Shown here piece by piece: positions 23,863 through 33,606 of a stretch of DNA of 34,469 bases. The translations under genes were made by a program, and so were the position numbers. The stretch's first letter is position 1. Each line of letters opens with the position of its first letter. The notes beneath the pieces were generated by a model, which saw nothing but the letters and a program-made list of their open reading frames with translations, did not search any database and was not told where the DNA came from. Source of the DNA: Sphingomonadaceae bacterium (GTDB lineage Bacteria; Pseudomonadota; Alphaproteobacteria; Sphingomonadales; Sphingomonadaceae); NCBI GenBank assembly GCA_947463325.1, contig CANHQT010000025.1, positions 1 through 34,469 on the forward strand, given 5' to 3'.

Positions 23863-24546
23863 TCAGCGCGTTTCAGGCGTGGCGGCGGGAGCAGGCGTGC
23901 CAGCAGCAGCGGCAGCGGCCTGCTGCTGTTGGGCGCGCATCAGGCTGCCCGGTTCATAACCCTGCGGCGGCACGATCTGGACGTTCGGCACCAGCCGGTT
24001 GAGTTCGACGACAATCGCGGGCGTGATGTTGGCGCTGTCAGCAACCTGGATAGCGGCACCGCGGGTCAGCACGATGTCGGCGCGACGCGCGGTGCGGGCG
24101 GCTGTCACGGCCTCATTCATGCGCAGCGTGATCTGTTCCTGCACATAGGACACGGCGAGTTCGATCGGCGCGTTGAGCGTGGCGATCTCGCGTTCTGCTG
24201 CCTGCTGTGCGGTCTGGAATGCACGGATCGCATTCTGCACATTCTGTTCGTTGGGCGGCGTCGCTGCCTGGGCCGTCTGAGCAGCCTGGAACAGCGTCTG
24301 CAGCTCGGTCTGCAGCGCCTGACGACGGACGTTCAGATTCTGGATCTGCGGCGCATAGGTCGTCTGGATCTGGGTAACGGCCGTGGTGAAAGCGGCCGAC
24401 TGCTGCACAGCAGCGTCAATATCCGCCACCACAACAACCGGAGCAGCAGGCGCCGCACCGCCACGTTGGGCCAGTGCCGGAGTCGTGAACGCTGTCGCAG
24501 CGGCGAGTGCGGCGACAAGCGCCGCCGACTTGAACTTGGTGATCAT
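23863..24546 (-). CDS. OmpH/Skp-family periplasmic chaperone
   Basis: A 227-residue exported protein. The signal peptide (about 1-27) ends PALAQ, giving a mature N-terminus near RGGAA. The middle is a long helical, Gln- and Ala-rich coiled region ([22 protein letters not shown]) as in Skp, which holds unfolded outer membrane proteins in a basket of helical arms. The C-terminal 30 residues are a low-complexity run of Ala, Gln and Pro. Its ATG overlaps the bamA stop as TGATG, so the chaperone and the membrane-insertion machine are translated together. Confidence 0.93.
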   Translation of the reverse strand: MITKFKSAALVAALAAATAFTTPALAQRGGAAPAAPVVVVADIDAAVQQSAAFTTAVTQIQTTYAPQIQNLNVRRQALQTELQTLFQAAQTAQAATPPNEQNVQNAIRAFQTAQQAAEREIATLNAPIELAVSYVQEQITLRMNEAVTAARTARRADIVLTRGAAIQVADSANITPAIVVELNRLVPNVQIVPPQGYEPGSLMRAQQQQAAAAAAGTPAPAATPETR

Positions 24547-27221
24547 CAGAATTGGGTTCCTACGTTGAATGTCAGAAGTTTGGTATCGTCGCCTTCCTCA
24601 CGCAGGAGGGCATAGGCGAGGTCGATGCGGAATGGGCCGAAGGGCGAGTTCCAATTGACGCCCGCACCCACCGAAAGGCGGGGGCTGATAGAATCGCCCA
24701 AGAAGCGTTCGTCGAACGGTCGGATGCCGCCAAAGCCGGCGGGACACTCGTTAAATTCGCCCGTGGGCACATTGTTGACGATCGCCTGTGTGCCAAACTG
24801 CGTGGCACCAGTCGTTTGGTTGCGGCACAGGGTCTTGAAGTTGCCATCCGTGTCACGGAAGCTGTTGAGCGTGGTCAGCGGCGGGGTCCGGACGTTGAAC
24901 ACCGAGCCCACGTCCATGAAGATTGACGGGCGAAGACCCAGTTCGCGCGCGCCGCTGCCCAGCGGAATATCAACCTCGAGCCGGCCCTGATAATAGGCCC
25001 GGCCGCCCAGCGCGTCGTCAATCCGCGAGCGACGGTCGGTAGAGACAACCGGGTTGCGGGTGTCGGTAAGGTTGACGTCGGTATAGCGGATCACGCGCGG
25101 GCCAACCCCGCGAATATCGAACCCGCGCATCTGCGGCTCGCCGAGGAAGAAGCGGTCGGTCAGACGAATACGGTCGGATCCGGCGGCCACGCCATTATCA
25201 CCGAACGGAAGGATATATCCGCCCTCCGCATATGCCGAGAGGATGAAATCTCCGAACAGACGGAAATGCTTGGTCGCATTGACGCGGGTACGCAGATAAC
25301 TGACCGAACCACCGAGCCCGGCAAATTCCTGACTCAGCGCAAAGCTCTGCCCCCGCGTCGGGCGCAAGCGGTTGTCGCGATCATCATAAATCAGGGAGTA
25401 GCCGGCAAGGCTGGTCGTACGCTTGCCAATGGCATCGCACAGATAGCGTCCGGCAATCAGGGGATCGCACTGCCCGTTGAAGAAGTAGATGTTCCGATCC
25501 AGCGTAACATCGTCATGGTTGAGGCTGTAGGTCATCAACAACGAGAGATATTCGTTCAGCGCAACACCCGCACGCAACGACAGACCGGTTGTAATTTGCT
25601 GGAACGTCGTTTCGCGGTTGTTGTTGATGAAGTTGAAGCTGTTGAGATCGCGCCGGTAAACAGAGCCGGAGAAGCTGATGTTCCGGTCAAACACATAAGG
25701 TTCGGTGAAGCTGAGCTCGACCGATTTCGAGAAGCTCGAATAGTTGACCGAGGCGCCGATCGTCTGGCCCAAACCGCGGAAGTTGCGCTGGCGGATCGAG
25801 CCCTGAAGGATGAAATTCTCGATCGAGGAGAAGCCGGCAGACAGCGAGAGTTCGCCCGTCGGGCGTTCTTCCACATTGGTTTCGAGGACAACACGATCAG
25901 GCGCGGAACCAGGGTTCTGCGCAATCTCCAGATTTTCCTGGAAATAGCCGAGGCTGTTGATGCGGTCCTGCGAGCGACGGACGAGGAAACTGTTGAACGC
26001 GTCCCCTTCGTTCAGACGGAATTCGCGCCGGATCACCTTGTCCTGCGTCAGCGTATTGCCGTTGACCGCTATGTTTTCGACATAGACGCGGGGCGATTCC
26101 GCGACCTGGAAAACGATGCTCATCGTCCGCGTTTCAGGATCACGGGTAAAGCGCGGACGGATGTCGGCAAAGGCATAGCCGAACAGCCCTGCGCTCTCGC
26201 TCAGCGATTCGACGGTGTCTTCGACCTGCTTGGCATTGTACCAGTCGCCTTCGCGCATCGGCAGCGAACCCTGCAGGAGTTCAGGCGTGAAATCGCGCAG
26301 CTGGCTTTCGATGGTGACAGGCCCGAAGCGGTAGCGCTCGCCCTCTTCCACCACATAGGTGATGATGAAATCCTGTCGGTCGCTGGTCAGTTCGGCAACG
26401 GCCGAAACCACGCGGAAGTCCGCATACCCCTGTGTCAGGTAGAATTGGCGCAACTTCTGCTGGTCATAGGCCAGACGATCGGGATCATAGGTGGTATTCG
26501 ATGAAAGGACCGTGGTCAGCCGCCGTTCGCGCGTCGCCATCTCATCCTTGAGGTCGCCGTCCGAGAAAGCCTCGTTGCCGAGAATGTTGATCTGGCGGAC
26601 GCGGCTACGATCACCCTCGCTGATCTCGAACACGATATCGACGCGGTTCTGGTCAAGCCGGACCAGCTGTGGTTCGACCGTCGCGGCATAGCGGCCCTGC
26701 CGCTTGTAAAGCTCGATGATGCGCGCAACGTCGGCGCGTACCCGGCTACGGGTATAGATCTGGCGCGGCGCGAGCCGCAGTTCAGGCTGAATCTTGTCAT
26801 CATCCAGCCGGCGATTGCCTTCGAGGATGATGCGATTGATCACCGGATTCTCGGTCACCTGAATGACGAGAGCGCCTTCATTGTCGGTGATCTGGAAATC
26901 AGAGAACAGCTCTGTTTGCGAGAGCGCACGCAGCGCCGCATCCAGCGTGGCGCGGTCATAATTCTGGCCAACGCGCAGATTGGCGTAGGAACGAACCGTA
27001 TCCGACTCCAACCGCTGGTTGCCGACCACGGTGATTGAACGGATCTGGCGCTGGGCTGGCGCAAGTGCCGGCGGCGGCGTGGTTGCGGCGGGCGCGGCAG
27101 GGGGCTGCGCCACAGGAACAGTTTGCGCAACCGCAGCTATGCTCTGAGTGGCGAGCATTGAGCCTGCCATCAGCGAAGCCACGATCTGGCGGGAAACGTG
27201 GCGTTGGGCCTTCACGGGCAT
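24546..27221 (-). CDS. bamA: Outer membrane protein assembly factor BamA
   Basis: An 891-residue outer membrane protein. The ATG at 27221 follows AAGAGG closely; an ATG at 27326 overlaps rseP. A signal peptide covers about residues 1-32. Then come five POTRA repeats, roughly residues 60-400 (the first with IRSITVVGNQRLESDTV), and a 16-strand barrel of the surface antigen family (FFLGEPQMRGFDIRGVGPR is the conserved VRGF-like loop). It ends in NVGTQF, a C-terminal aromatic typical of outer membrane barrels. BamA is the core of the machine that folds and inserts barrel proteins. A Pro/Ala-rich stretch separates the signal peptide from POTRA1. Confidence 0.97.
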   Translation of the reverse strand: MPVKAQRHVSRQIVASLMAGSMLATQSIAAVAQTVPVAQPPAAPAATTPPPALAPAQRQIRSITVVGNQRLESDTVRSYANLRVGQNYDRATLDAALRALSQTELFSDFQITDNEGALVIQVTENPVINRIILEGNRRLDDDKIQPELRLAPRQIYTRSRVRADVARIIELYKRQGRYAATVEPQLVRLDQNRVDIVFEISEGDRSRVRQINILGNEAFSDGDLKDEMATRERRLTTVLSSNTTYDPDRLAYDQQKLRQFYLTQGYADFRVVSAVAELTSDRQDFIITYVVEEGERYRFGPVTIESQLRDFTPELLQGSLPMREGDWYNAKQVEDTVESLSESAGLFGYAFADIRPRFTRDPETRTMSIVFQVAESPRVYVENIAVNGNTLTQDKVIRREFRLNEGDAFNSFLVRRSQDRINSLGYFQENLEIAQNPGSAPDRVVLETNVEERPTGELSLSAGFSSIENFILQGSIRQRNFRGLGQTIGASVNYSSFSKSVELSFTEPYVFDRNISFSGSVYRRDLNSFNFINNNRETTFQQITTGLSLRAGVALNEYLSLLMTYSLNHDDVTLDRNIYFFNGQCDPLIAGRYLCDAIGKRTTSLAGYSLIYDDRDNRLRPTRGQSFALSQEFAGLGGSVSYLRTRVNATKHFRLFGDFILSAYAEGGYILPFGDNGVAAGSDRIRLTDRFFLGEPQMRGFDIRGVGPRVIRYTDVNLTDTRNPVVSTDRRSRIDDALGGRAYYQGRLEVDIPLGSGARELGLRPSIFMDVGSVFNVRTPPLTTLNSFRDTDGNFKTLCRNQTTGATQFGTQAIVNNVPTGEFNECPAGFGGIRPFDERFLGDSISPRLSVGAGVNWNSPFGPFRIDLAYALLREEGDDTKLLTFNVGTQF

Positions 27222-27318
27222 CCTACCTCTTCTTGTCATTTGCAAAGCGGGCCCCCTGCACGCTTCATCCGGACCGGGCCACTGCCCCCAGCGGTTGCGC
27301 TCCTCTGCCCCAAGCGCG

Positions 27319-28440
27319 TCAGCCAATCAACCCGGCGAGCCGTTCCCAGAGCCCAAAAGCGCCGAGATCATTGAAAGTTACGACAATCATCAGCGTCGCC
27401 AGCACCGCAAAGCCCGCCCGATAGGCAATCTGCTGGGTCGCGACACTGACGGGACGGCGGCGAACAGCCTCCACCGCGTTGAACATGAGATGGCCGCCAT
27501 CAAGCATGGGCAGCGGCAGCAGGTTCACGAAACCGAGGTTGAGCGAGATCATCGCCGCGAAGCTGACGAAGGCGAGAATGCCGAGCGAGGCCTGCTCGCC
27601 CGCCGAATCCGCGATTTTGAGCGGGCCGCCCAAATCCTCAATCCCACGCCGCCCGGTCAGCAGCTGCCAGATGACTTCCGCCATCTGCCGGGTAATTGCC
27701 CAGGCCTGCTGCGCGCCGACTACCGGCGCCTCCATGACAGAGACCTCCCGTATCGCCGCTGGACCCGAGGTGATGCCGAGGAGGCCACGTTCAATGCGGT
27801 TGCCGAAACGGTCAGTTTCTTCGGCAAGGCGCGGGGTGACGGTGATGCTGCTGATATTGCCCTGACGCTCGATAACCAGCTGCATCGGCTCTCCGGCGCG
27901 ATGGATAACCGCCATCGGAATATCGACGAATGTCTGCATCGCCCGCCCATCGATCGATACGATGCGGTCACCGGCTTCGATACCAGCCGCCGCAGCGGCA
28001 CTACCTGCCTGCACCGTTCCAGCGACAGGCGGCGTTTCAACCCGGCCATATGCCAGCGCAAAGCCAGCCAAAATGATGATCGCCAGCAGGAAATTGGCTG
28101 CCGGCCCGGCCGCCACAGTCAGCGAGCGTTTCCACAGCGCCGCACTGGCAAAGCTGCCTTCGGGCTCGCTCGCCGTCACCGCATGCGGGGTCGAGACTGC
28201 ATCCTCGTCTCCTGCGAACTGGACATAGCCGCCGAGCGGCATCCAACCGACTTTCCAGCGCGTGCCGCGCTTGTCGGTCCAGCCAAGAACTTCGCGGCCA
28301 AAGCCGATCGAGAAGGTTTCAGCGCGAATGCCGCACCAGCGCCCGACCAGATAATGACCCAGCTCGTGGATGAACACGAGCGGGCCCAACACAGCCAGAA
28401 AGGCGAGGACGGTAAACAGGAATCCGGGGTTTTCGATCAT
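27319..28440 (-). CDS. rseP: Site-2 membrane metalloprotease RseP
   Basis: A 373-residue inner membrane zinc protease. The active site is HELGH at residues 25-29 in the first membrane segment; a PDZ domain (about 120-200, with AGIEAGDRIVSIDG) lies in the periplasm; the second zinc motif is LPLPMLDGGHL in a later membrane segment; one more segment is at the end. In E. coli RseP cuts the anti-sigma factor RseA to release the envelope stress sigma factor, and cleaves leftover signal peptides. One PDZ domain is clearly visible and the second of the E. coli form is not obvious. It lies between dxr (10 bases upstream) and bamA. Confidence 0.95.
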   Translation of the reverse strand: MIENPGFLFTVLAFLAVLGPLVFIHELGHYLVGRWCGIRAETFSIGFGREVLGWTDKRGTRWKVGWMPLGGYVQFAGDEDAVSTPHAVTASEPEGSFASAALWKRSLTVAAGPAANFLLAIIILAGFALAYGRVETPPVAGTVQAGSAAAAAGIEAGDRIVSIDGRAMQTFVDIPMAVIHRAGEPMQLVIERQGNISSITVTPRLAEETDRFGNRIERGLLGITSGPAAIREVSVMEAPVVGAQQAWAITRQMAEVIWQLLTGRRGIEDLGGPLKIADSAGEQASLGILAFVSFAAMISLNLGFVNLLPLPMLDGGHLMFNAVEAVRRRPVSVATQQIAYRAGFAVLATLMIVVTFNDLGAFGLWERLAGLIG

Positions 28441-28450
28441 GCTGCTCCGG

Positions 28451-29608
28451 TCAGGCGACGAGCGCCGAAATCAAGTCCGCCGCCTGCACGCGACTTTGCG
28501 CGTCGATGGTGAACACGTCATGAAGCGTTTGTGGCGCAATCGGGGCGTGCGCGTCCATCACTCTTTCGACCAATGCGGCAATATCGAGGAATCCGATCTT
28601 TCCGCCAAGAAACGCCGCAACGGCAATCTCGTTTGCAGCGTTGAGCTGCGCCGGCCGGCCACCACCTTCGCGGATGGCATCGCGGCACAGGCGGGTCGCG
28701 GGAAAGCGCACCTCGTCCGGCGCTTCGAATTCGAGCTTGCCAATGGCAGCGAGATCGAGCGGCGCGCAGGGCGTTGCCATGCGGTCGGGCCAAGCAAGCG
28801 CGCTGGCGATCGGCACGCGCATGTCCGGCGGCCCGAGCTGCGCCAGGGTCGAGCCATCGACGTAGCTGACCATCGAGTGGATGATCGATTGCGGATGGAC
28901 AAGGATGTCGAGCCGGTCGAGCCCGACCGGGAACAGATGATAGGCCTCAATCAGCTCAAGGCCCTTGTTCATCATCGTCGCCGAATCGACGCTGATCTTC
29001 GCGCCCATCGACCAGTTCGGGTGCGCGACAGCCTGATCGGGGGTCATCACTCGCATCTCGTCACTCGATCGGGTGCGGAAGGGGCCACCGCTGGCGGTCA
29101 GGGTGATTTTCGCGACGCGGGAAATATCACCCGCAAGGCATTGGAAAATAGCGTTATGTTCGCTGTCGACCGGCAGGATCGTCGCGCCGGAGGCACGCGC
29201 CGCTGCCATCATCAGCGCCCCTGCCGCGACCAGGCTTTCCTTATTGGCGAGAGCAACAGTCTTGCCGCATTCGATCGCCGCCATGGTGGGGGCAAGGCCA
29301 GCGCAGCCGACAATCGCCGCCATGGTGACTTCCGCCCCCATCTTCGCCGCCTCGATCAGCGCATCGGGCCCTGCGGCGACGAGGATGCCCTCCCCCGCCA
29401 GCGCCTTCCTGAGATCGCCGGCGTAGAGCGCATCACCGATCACCGCGACATGCGGCCGGAATTCCTTGGCAAGTGCGGCCAGCCCGGCTGCGTCACTGTG
29501 CGCGGTCAGCGCGACAATCTCCCACGCATCACGATTGCGCCGCACCAGATCAAGCGTCGATGCCCCGACCGAGCCGGTCGCGCCGAAGACGGAAAGGGTG
29601 CGGGTCAT
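28451..29608 (-). CDS. dxr: 1-deoxy-D-xylulose-5-phosphate reductoisomerase
   Basis: A 385-residue enzyme of the methylerythritol phosphate pathway, turning deoxyxylulose phosphate into 2-C-methyl-D-erythritol 4-phosphate with NADPH. It has the NADPH-binding GATGSVGAST at the N-terminus, ANKESLVAAG, the metal and substrate segment PVDSEHNAIFQ, and TASGGPFR and HPNWSMGAKISVDSATMMNKGLE, all near-invariant. The ATG overlaps the cdsA stop as ATGA. It supplies isopentenyl units used by uppS and the polyprenyl synthase in this window. Confidence 0.97.
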   Translation of the reverse strand: MTRTLSVFGATGSVGASTLDLVRRNRDAWEIVALTAHSDAAGLAALAKEFRPHVAVIGDALYAGDLRKALAGEGILVAAGPDALIEAAKMGAEVTMAAIVGCAGLAPTMAAIECGKTVALANKESLVAAGALMMAAARASGATILPVDSEHNAIFQCLAGDISRVAKITLTASGGPFRTRSSDEMRVMTPDQAVAHPNWSMGAKISVDSATMMNKGLELIEAYHLFPVGLDRLDILVHPQSIIHSMVSYVDGSTLAQLGPPDMRVPIASALAWPDRMATPCAPLDLAAIGKLEFEAPDEVRFPATRLCRDAIREGGGRPAQLNAANEIAVAAFLGGKIGFLDIAALVERVMDAHAPIAPQTLHDVFTIDAQSRVQAADLISALVA

Positions 29609-30318
29609 GACAGCACCAGCCAGACCATTCCGCCAACGAACAACACGGCGAGCAGGCCGTCCACCCGGTCAAACAATCCGCCGTGCCCGGGGATGAGATT
29701 GCCCGAATCCTTGACGCCCGCGCGGCGCTTCATCCAGCTTTCGAAGAAGTCTCCGGTTTGCGCGATCACGGCTGTGGCCAGACCGACAGCGATCACCATC
29801 CACCAGTGGAGGACGATGATATAGGAGTGGTGGAGATCTTGACTGGCTGGACTGCCGAACTGCGTCAAAGCGCTACCATTCAAGCTTAGCAGCACCAGTG
29901 TCGCCGCTGTTGCGCCTCCGATCAGCCCCGCCCAGGTCTTGCTTGGGCTGATTGCAGGCGCAATCTTCGGCCCGCCAAAGGTCCGGCCGGCGAAATAGGC
30001 CCCGATGTCGACGGCAACCACCAGCGCTATCGGAATGAGCGCCGCTGAAGCGCTTTGCTGACCGAGCCCGACAAGGACCGCCATCGCGAATGCGACATAG
30101 CTGGTTCCCGCGACCATCCACAGCATCGCGCCAAATGGCGTCTTGGCGATTTTGCTGGCGAGGCCCCACCATTCCCACAGCACGCCCAAGCCCACCGCGA
30201 CGACGAAGGCGGTGAAAACCCACCCGCCGAACCACAGCGCAGTGCCGGCGACAGCGACCATAACGATGGCCGAGAGGATGCGGGTGCCGAGATCGGATTT
30301 GGTGGTCGGGCTCGTCAC
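29605..30318 (-). CDS. cdsA: Phosphatidate cytidylyltransferase CdsA
   Basis: A 237-residue integral membrane enzyme that makes CDP-diacylglycerol from phosphatidate and CTP, the first committed step to all phospholipids. It has about six hydrophobic segments and the family signature near the C-terminus: SWMKRRAGVKDSGNLIPGHG followed by GLFDRVD. The GTG at 30318, preceded by GAGGG, is chosen as start; the only upstream ATG in frame (30480) lies deep within uppS. The spacing from the uppS stop is then 52 bases. Confidence 0.92.
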   Translation of the reverse strand: MTSPTTKSDLGTRILSAIVMVAVAGTALWFGGWVFTAFVVAVGLGVLWEWWGLASKIAKTPFGAMLWMVAGTSYVAFAMAVLVGLGQQSASAALIPIALVVAVDIGAYFAGRTFGGPKIAPAISPSKTWAGLIGGATAATLVLLSLNGSALTQFGSPASQDLHHSYIIVLHWWMVIAVGLATAVIAQTGDFFESWMKRRAGVKDSGNLIPGHGGLFDRVDGLLAVLFVGGMVWLVLS

Positions 30319-30370
30319 GCGAATGCCCTCTTGCCGTTCCCCGGCGAACCTCCGGATGTGACTTTCATGC

Positions 30371-31057
30371 TCACAGCCCGCCGAACCTCCGTTCGCGCTT
30401 GCCGAACTGGCGGAGCGCGTCCGCCAGATGCTCGGGCGTGAAATCGGGCCAGAGCGTATCGACGAACAGCAGCTCGGCATAGGCCGCCTGCCACAGCAGG
30501 AAGTTCGACAGGCGCACTTCGCCGGAGGTGCGGATCAGGAGATCAAGCGGTGGCATGTCCGCGGTGTCGAGGTGCCGCTCGATATTCTCCGTGGTGATCG
30601 CGCCTTCTGCGGCTGCGGCCCGGGCGGCGCGGACAATCTCGTCCTGCGCGCCATAGTTCAGCGCGACCGCGAGTGTGGTGCGGCTGTTGGTTGCGGTGCG
30701 GGCAATCGCGCCTTCGATGTCGCCACGGATTTCGGGGGCAAAGCGCGAGAGATCGCCGATGACCTTGAGCCGCACGCCCGCCTTGGCAAATTCATCAAGG
30801 TCGGAGGCGATGAAGCGGCGCATCAGGCCCATAAGGTCCGAGACCTCTTCCTCCGGCCGGCGCCAATTTTCGCTCGAGAAGGCGTAGAGCGTGAGGCATT
30901 CGAGGCCGAGATCGCCGGCCGCGCGCACTATCTTGCGCACCGCCTCCACCCCCGCGCGGTGCCCGGCAACGCGGGGGAGCATGCGCTTTTTCGCCCAGCG
31001 GCCATTGCCATCCATGATGATGGCAACATGGCGGGGCGAGGCGGAGGTCAGCGGCAT
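30371..31057 (-). CDS. uppS: Undecaprenyl diphosphate synthase (cis-prenyltransferase)
   Basis: A 228-residue cytoplasmic enzyme that makes the C55 carrier lipid for peptidoglycan and polysaccharides. It has [16 protein letters not shown] with the catalytic Asp, [18 protein letters not shown], and near the end [18 protein letters not shown] and [15 protein letters not shown]. The start [13 protein letters not shown] is chosen because the ATG at 31150 would lie inside frr. The ribosome site is weak. The gene follows frr by 37 bases in the conserved pyrH-frr-uppS-cdsA order. Confidence 0.96.
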   Translation of the reverse strand: MPLTSASPRHVAIIMDGNGRWAKKRMLPRVAGHRAGVEAVRKIVRAAGDLGLECLTLYAFSSENWRRPEEEVSDLMGLMRRFIASDLDEFAKAGVRLKVIGDLSRFAPEIRGDIEGAIARTATNSRTTLAVALNYGAQDEIVRAARAAAAEGAITTENIERHLDTADMPPLDLLIRTSGEVRLSNFLLWQAAYAELLFVDTLWPDFTPEHLADALRQFGKRERRFGGL

Positions 31058-31094
31058 AGGAGGATGCAATTCCGTAGATCGGGCGCAATGCCCC

Positions 31095-31652
31095 TCACTG
31101 ACCGAGGATTTCCTTTTCCTTCGCGTCAGCTGCGGCGTCGATGTCGGCAATGGCCTTGTCAGTCATCTTCTGCACTTCGGTTTCCAGCCGCTTCAGCTCG
31201 TCCTCGCTGATTTCGCCCTTCTTTTCGTCGATCTTCAGCGATTCATTGGCATCACGGCGCACGTTGCGCACAGCGATCTTGCCCTTTTCGGCATATTGGC
31301 CGGCGAGTTTGGAGAGTTCCTTGCGGCGTTCCTGCGTCATTTCCGGAATGGGAAGACGCAGCGTCTGGCCATCGACAATCGGATTAAGACCAAGGCCGGC
31401 CGAACGGATCGCCTTGTCGACCGGGCCGACGTTCGATTTGTCCCACACCTGCACCGACAGCATCCGCGGTTCGGGGGCGGTGATTGATGCGACCTGATTG
31501 ATCGGCATGTGGCTGCCGTAAACCTCGACCGTCACCGGATCGAGCATGGCAGCGTTGGCGCGGCCGGTGCGCAGACCCGCCAGATCATGCTTAAGCGCCT
31601 CTACCGCGCCGTTCATGCGGCGTTCGACATCGGCCTTGTCATATTTGGGCAT
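31095..31652 (-). CDS. frr: Ribosome recycling factor
   Basis: A 185-residue protein of exactly the standard length. It shows the three-helix bundle pattern: [21 protein letters not shown] at the start, [22 protein letters not shown] in the small domain, and [13 protein letters not shown] near the C-terminus. With EF-G it splits the ribosome after termination. It begins directly after the pyrH stop with no spacer, so the two are translated as a pair. Confidence 0.98.
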   Translation of the reverse strand: MPKYDKADVERRMNGAVEALKHDLAGLRTGRANAAMLDPVTVEVYGSHMPINQVASITAPEPRMLSVQVWDKSNVGPVDKAIRSAGLGLNPIVDGQTLRLPIPEMTQERRKELSKLAGQYAEKGKIAVRNVRRDANESLKIDEKKGEISEDELKRLETEVQKMTDKAIADIDAAADAKEKEILGQ

Positions 31653-32378
31653 TCAATCCTCCACTGGTCCGACGAGCGTCGAAACGCCTTCGCCGGCAAG
31701 CACGCGTGCCAGATTGCCCGGCTCGCGGATGTTGAAAACGATGATCGGGATGTTCGAATCGCGGCACAAAGCCACTGCGCTCGCATCCATCACCTTGAGA
31801 TTGTCCGACAGCACCCGGTCATAGCTGACCCGGTCATAACGCCGTGCAGCCGGGTTACGCTTGGGATCACTGTCATAAACACCATCAACGCTGGTGCCCT
31901 TCAACAACGCATCACAGCGCATTTCGGCAGCGCGCAGCGCGGCCCCGCTGTCTGTCGTAAAATAAGGGCTGCCAACACCGGCAGCGAAGATCACCACCCT
32001 GCCCTTTTCCAGGTGCCGCTCTGCGCGGCGGCGGATGACGGGTTCACACACGGCGTCCATCTGAATGGCGGATTGGACGCGGGTGTGGACACCCAGCTGC
32101 TCCAGCGCATTCTGCATGGCGAGCGCATTCATCACCGTTGCCAGCATGCCCATATAGTCGGCCTGCGCACGGTCCATGCCCTTGGCGGCGCCAGCCATGC
32201 CGCGGAAGATGTTTCCGCCGCCAATGACCAGACAGATTTCGAGGCCACTTTCCTTTGCCGCCTTCACCTCTGCAGCCATGCTGGCGACCGTGGCGGGATC
32301 GATTCCGAACCCCTGATCACCCATCAGCACTTCACCCGAGAGTTTCAGCAGGATGCGGCGATAGGCGGGACGGGACAT
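31653..32378 (-). CDS. pyrH: UMP kinase
   Basis: A 241-residue amino acid kinase-fold enzyme that makes UDP from UMP and ATP. It has [40 protein letters not shown], and [20 protein letters not shown]. The ATG at 32378 has CAGGA seven bases upstream; an ATG at 32411 would add 11 unconserved residues. Gene order tsf-pyrH-frr is the usual one, with a terminator hairpin between tsf and pyrH. Confidence 0.97.
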   Translation of the reverse strand: MSRPAYRRILLKLSGEVLMGDQGFGIDPATVASMAAEVKAAKESGLEICLVIGGGNIFRGMAGAAKGMDRAQADYMGMLATVMNALAMQNALEQLGVHTRVQSAIQMDAVCEPVIRRRAERHLEKGRVVIFAAGVGSPYFTTDSGAALRAAEMRCDALLKGTSVDGVYDSDPKRNPAARRYDRVSYDRVLSDNLKVMDASAVALCRDSNIPIIVFNIREPGNLARVLAGEGVSTLVGPVED

Positions 32379-32467
32379 GGGCAATCCTGGCAAGAGATGC
32401 GGACGGCGCAATCCCTAGCGGCGAGGGTGCCATATGGGAAGGGGGCGCAGCCCGTCCTCAAAAGCGA

Positions 32468-32505
32468 AGCGGGTCAGCCCAGGGGCAACCCCGGACTGAC
32501 CCGCT
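32468..32505 (-). terminator. Hairpin/terminator downstream of tsf
   Basis: A perfect 10-base stem, AGCGGGTCAG (32468-32477) with CTGACCCGCT (32496-32505), lies 28 bases after the tsf stop. On the minus strand it is followed by a partly T-rich stretch (TTCGCTTTTG). It may end part of the rpsB-tsf transcripts before pyrH. Confidence 0.65.
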
Positions 32506-32533
32506 AAAGCTTGCGATCAAAGCAATGGGGGGA

Positions 32534-33457
32534 TCAGACGCCCGCTGCAGCGGCGACTTCAGCGGCGAAGTCGCTTTCCTGCTTTTCGATGCCTTCACCC
32601 AGCTGCATGCGCACGAACTGGGTAAGCGTGATCGTGGCGCCAGCGTCCTTGCCGGCAGCGGCGATCACTTCGGCGACCGGAGTCTTGCCGTCCATCACGA
32701 AAGGCTGGCTCAGAAGCGCATTTTCCTTGCGGAACTTGGCCATCGAACCGTCGACCATCTTGGCGACGATGTCAGCCGGCTTGCCGCTTTCAGCAGCCTT
32801 TTCCTCGGCAATCGCACGTTCACGCGCGACCATTTCGGCATCAAGCGCGTCACCGGTCAGCGCCAGCGGGTTGGCAGCGGCGACATGCATCGCAAGCTGC
32901 TTGCCGAGCGAGACGAGCGCATCTTCCGAAGCCGAGCTTTCGAGGCCGACGAGCACGCCGATCTTGCCCATGCCTGGCGCGGCGGCATTGTGGACATAAG
33001 CGACCACAGTGCCTTGCTTAACCTCGACGATGGCAGCGCGGCGCAGAGTCTGGTTCTCGCCGATGGTGGCGATGTTGTTGGTGAGCACGTCACCCACAGT
33101 CGCATCGCCGAGCGGCGCGGTCTTGAGCGCCTCGGCATCGGCTTCGCCGCGTGCGAGGGCGACTTCGGTCACCGAACGGACGAAATCCTGGAACTGCTCA
33201 TTCTTGGCGACGAAGTCGGTTTCCGAATTGACTTCGACCAGCGCGCCGCGGGTGCCGCGGGTGGCAGCGCCGACCAGACCTTCGGCGGCAACGCGGCCGG
33301 CCTTCTTGGCGGCAGCAGCGAGGCCCTTGGCGCGCAGCCAATCGACCGCAGCTTCGACATCGCCATTGGTTTCGGCAAGCGCCTTCTTGCAATCCATCAT
33401 GCCAGCGCCGGTCCGCTCGCGCAGATCCTTGACGGTGGCGGCAGTCACTTCAGCCAT
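32534..33457 (-). CDS. tsf: Elongation factor Ts
   Basis: A 307-residue protein. It starts [27 protein letters not shown] with the N-terminal UBA-like domain, followed by [16 protein letters not shown], the segment that opens the nucleotide pocket of EF-Tu. The ATG at 33457 has AAAGGA seven bases upstream. It exchanges GDP for GTP on EF-Tu. It follows rpsB in the universal rpsB-tsf pair; the 150-base gap between them holds a pair of inverted repeats. Confidence 0.98.
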   Translation of the reverse strand: MAEVTAATVKDLRERTGAGMMDCKKALAETNGDVEAAVDWLRAKGLAAAAKKAGRVAAEGLVGAATRGTRGALVEVNSETDFVAKNEQFQDFVRSVTEVALARGEADAEALKTAPLGDATVGDVLTNNIATIGENQTLRRAAIVEVKQGTVVAYVHNAAAPGMGKIGVLVGLESSASEDALVSLGKQLAMHVAAANPLALTGDALDAEMVARERAIAEEKAAESGKPADIVAKMVDGSMAKFRKENALLSQPFVMDGKTPVAEVIAAAGKDAGATITLTQFVRMQLGEGIEKQESDFAAEVAAAAGV

Positions 33458-33506
33458 GGGGGTATCCTTTATGAAAATCGGGCAGGCATAGGCCCGCCAA
33501 CCCGGA

Positions 33507-33592
33507 CCCGTACGGGCCGAGCCTGTCAAAGCCCCTGTCCTCCCTCTGTTTCAGAAGTAAGACAGCCCTTCGACAGGCTCAGGGCCAACGGG
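33507..33592. repeat. Inverted pair of REP-like elements between rpsB and tsf
   Basis: The second copy, AGCCCTTCGACAGGCTCAGG (from 33564) followed by GCCAACGGG, has the look of the common REP word CCCTTCGACAGGCTCAGGGC seen between genes of many GC-rich Proteobacteria. The first copy (33507-33535) on the opposite strand reads GGGCTTTGACAGGCTCGGCC followed by CGTACGGG, a degenerate version. Core arms GAGCCTGTC and GACAGGCTC can pair over the intervening 43 bases. Confidence 0.7.
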
Positions 33593-33606
33593 AAAACGAT
33601 AGCAGG

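Noticed and set aside
25266-26504. Plus-strand open frame of 412 codons
   Set aside because: Antisense to bamA; the real frame has POTRA and barrel features.
28370-29824. Plus-strand open frame of 484 codons
   Set aside because: Antisense to dxr and cdsA, composition of a shadow frame, no motif.
31058-31210. AGGAGG followed by ATG on the plus strand near 31058
   Set aside because: A good ribosome site by chance; the frame is antisense to frr and has no family resemblance.
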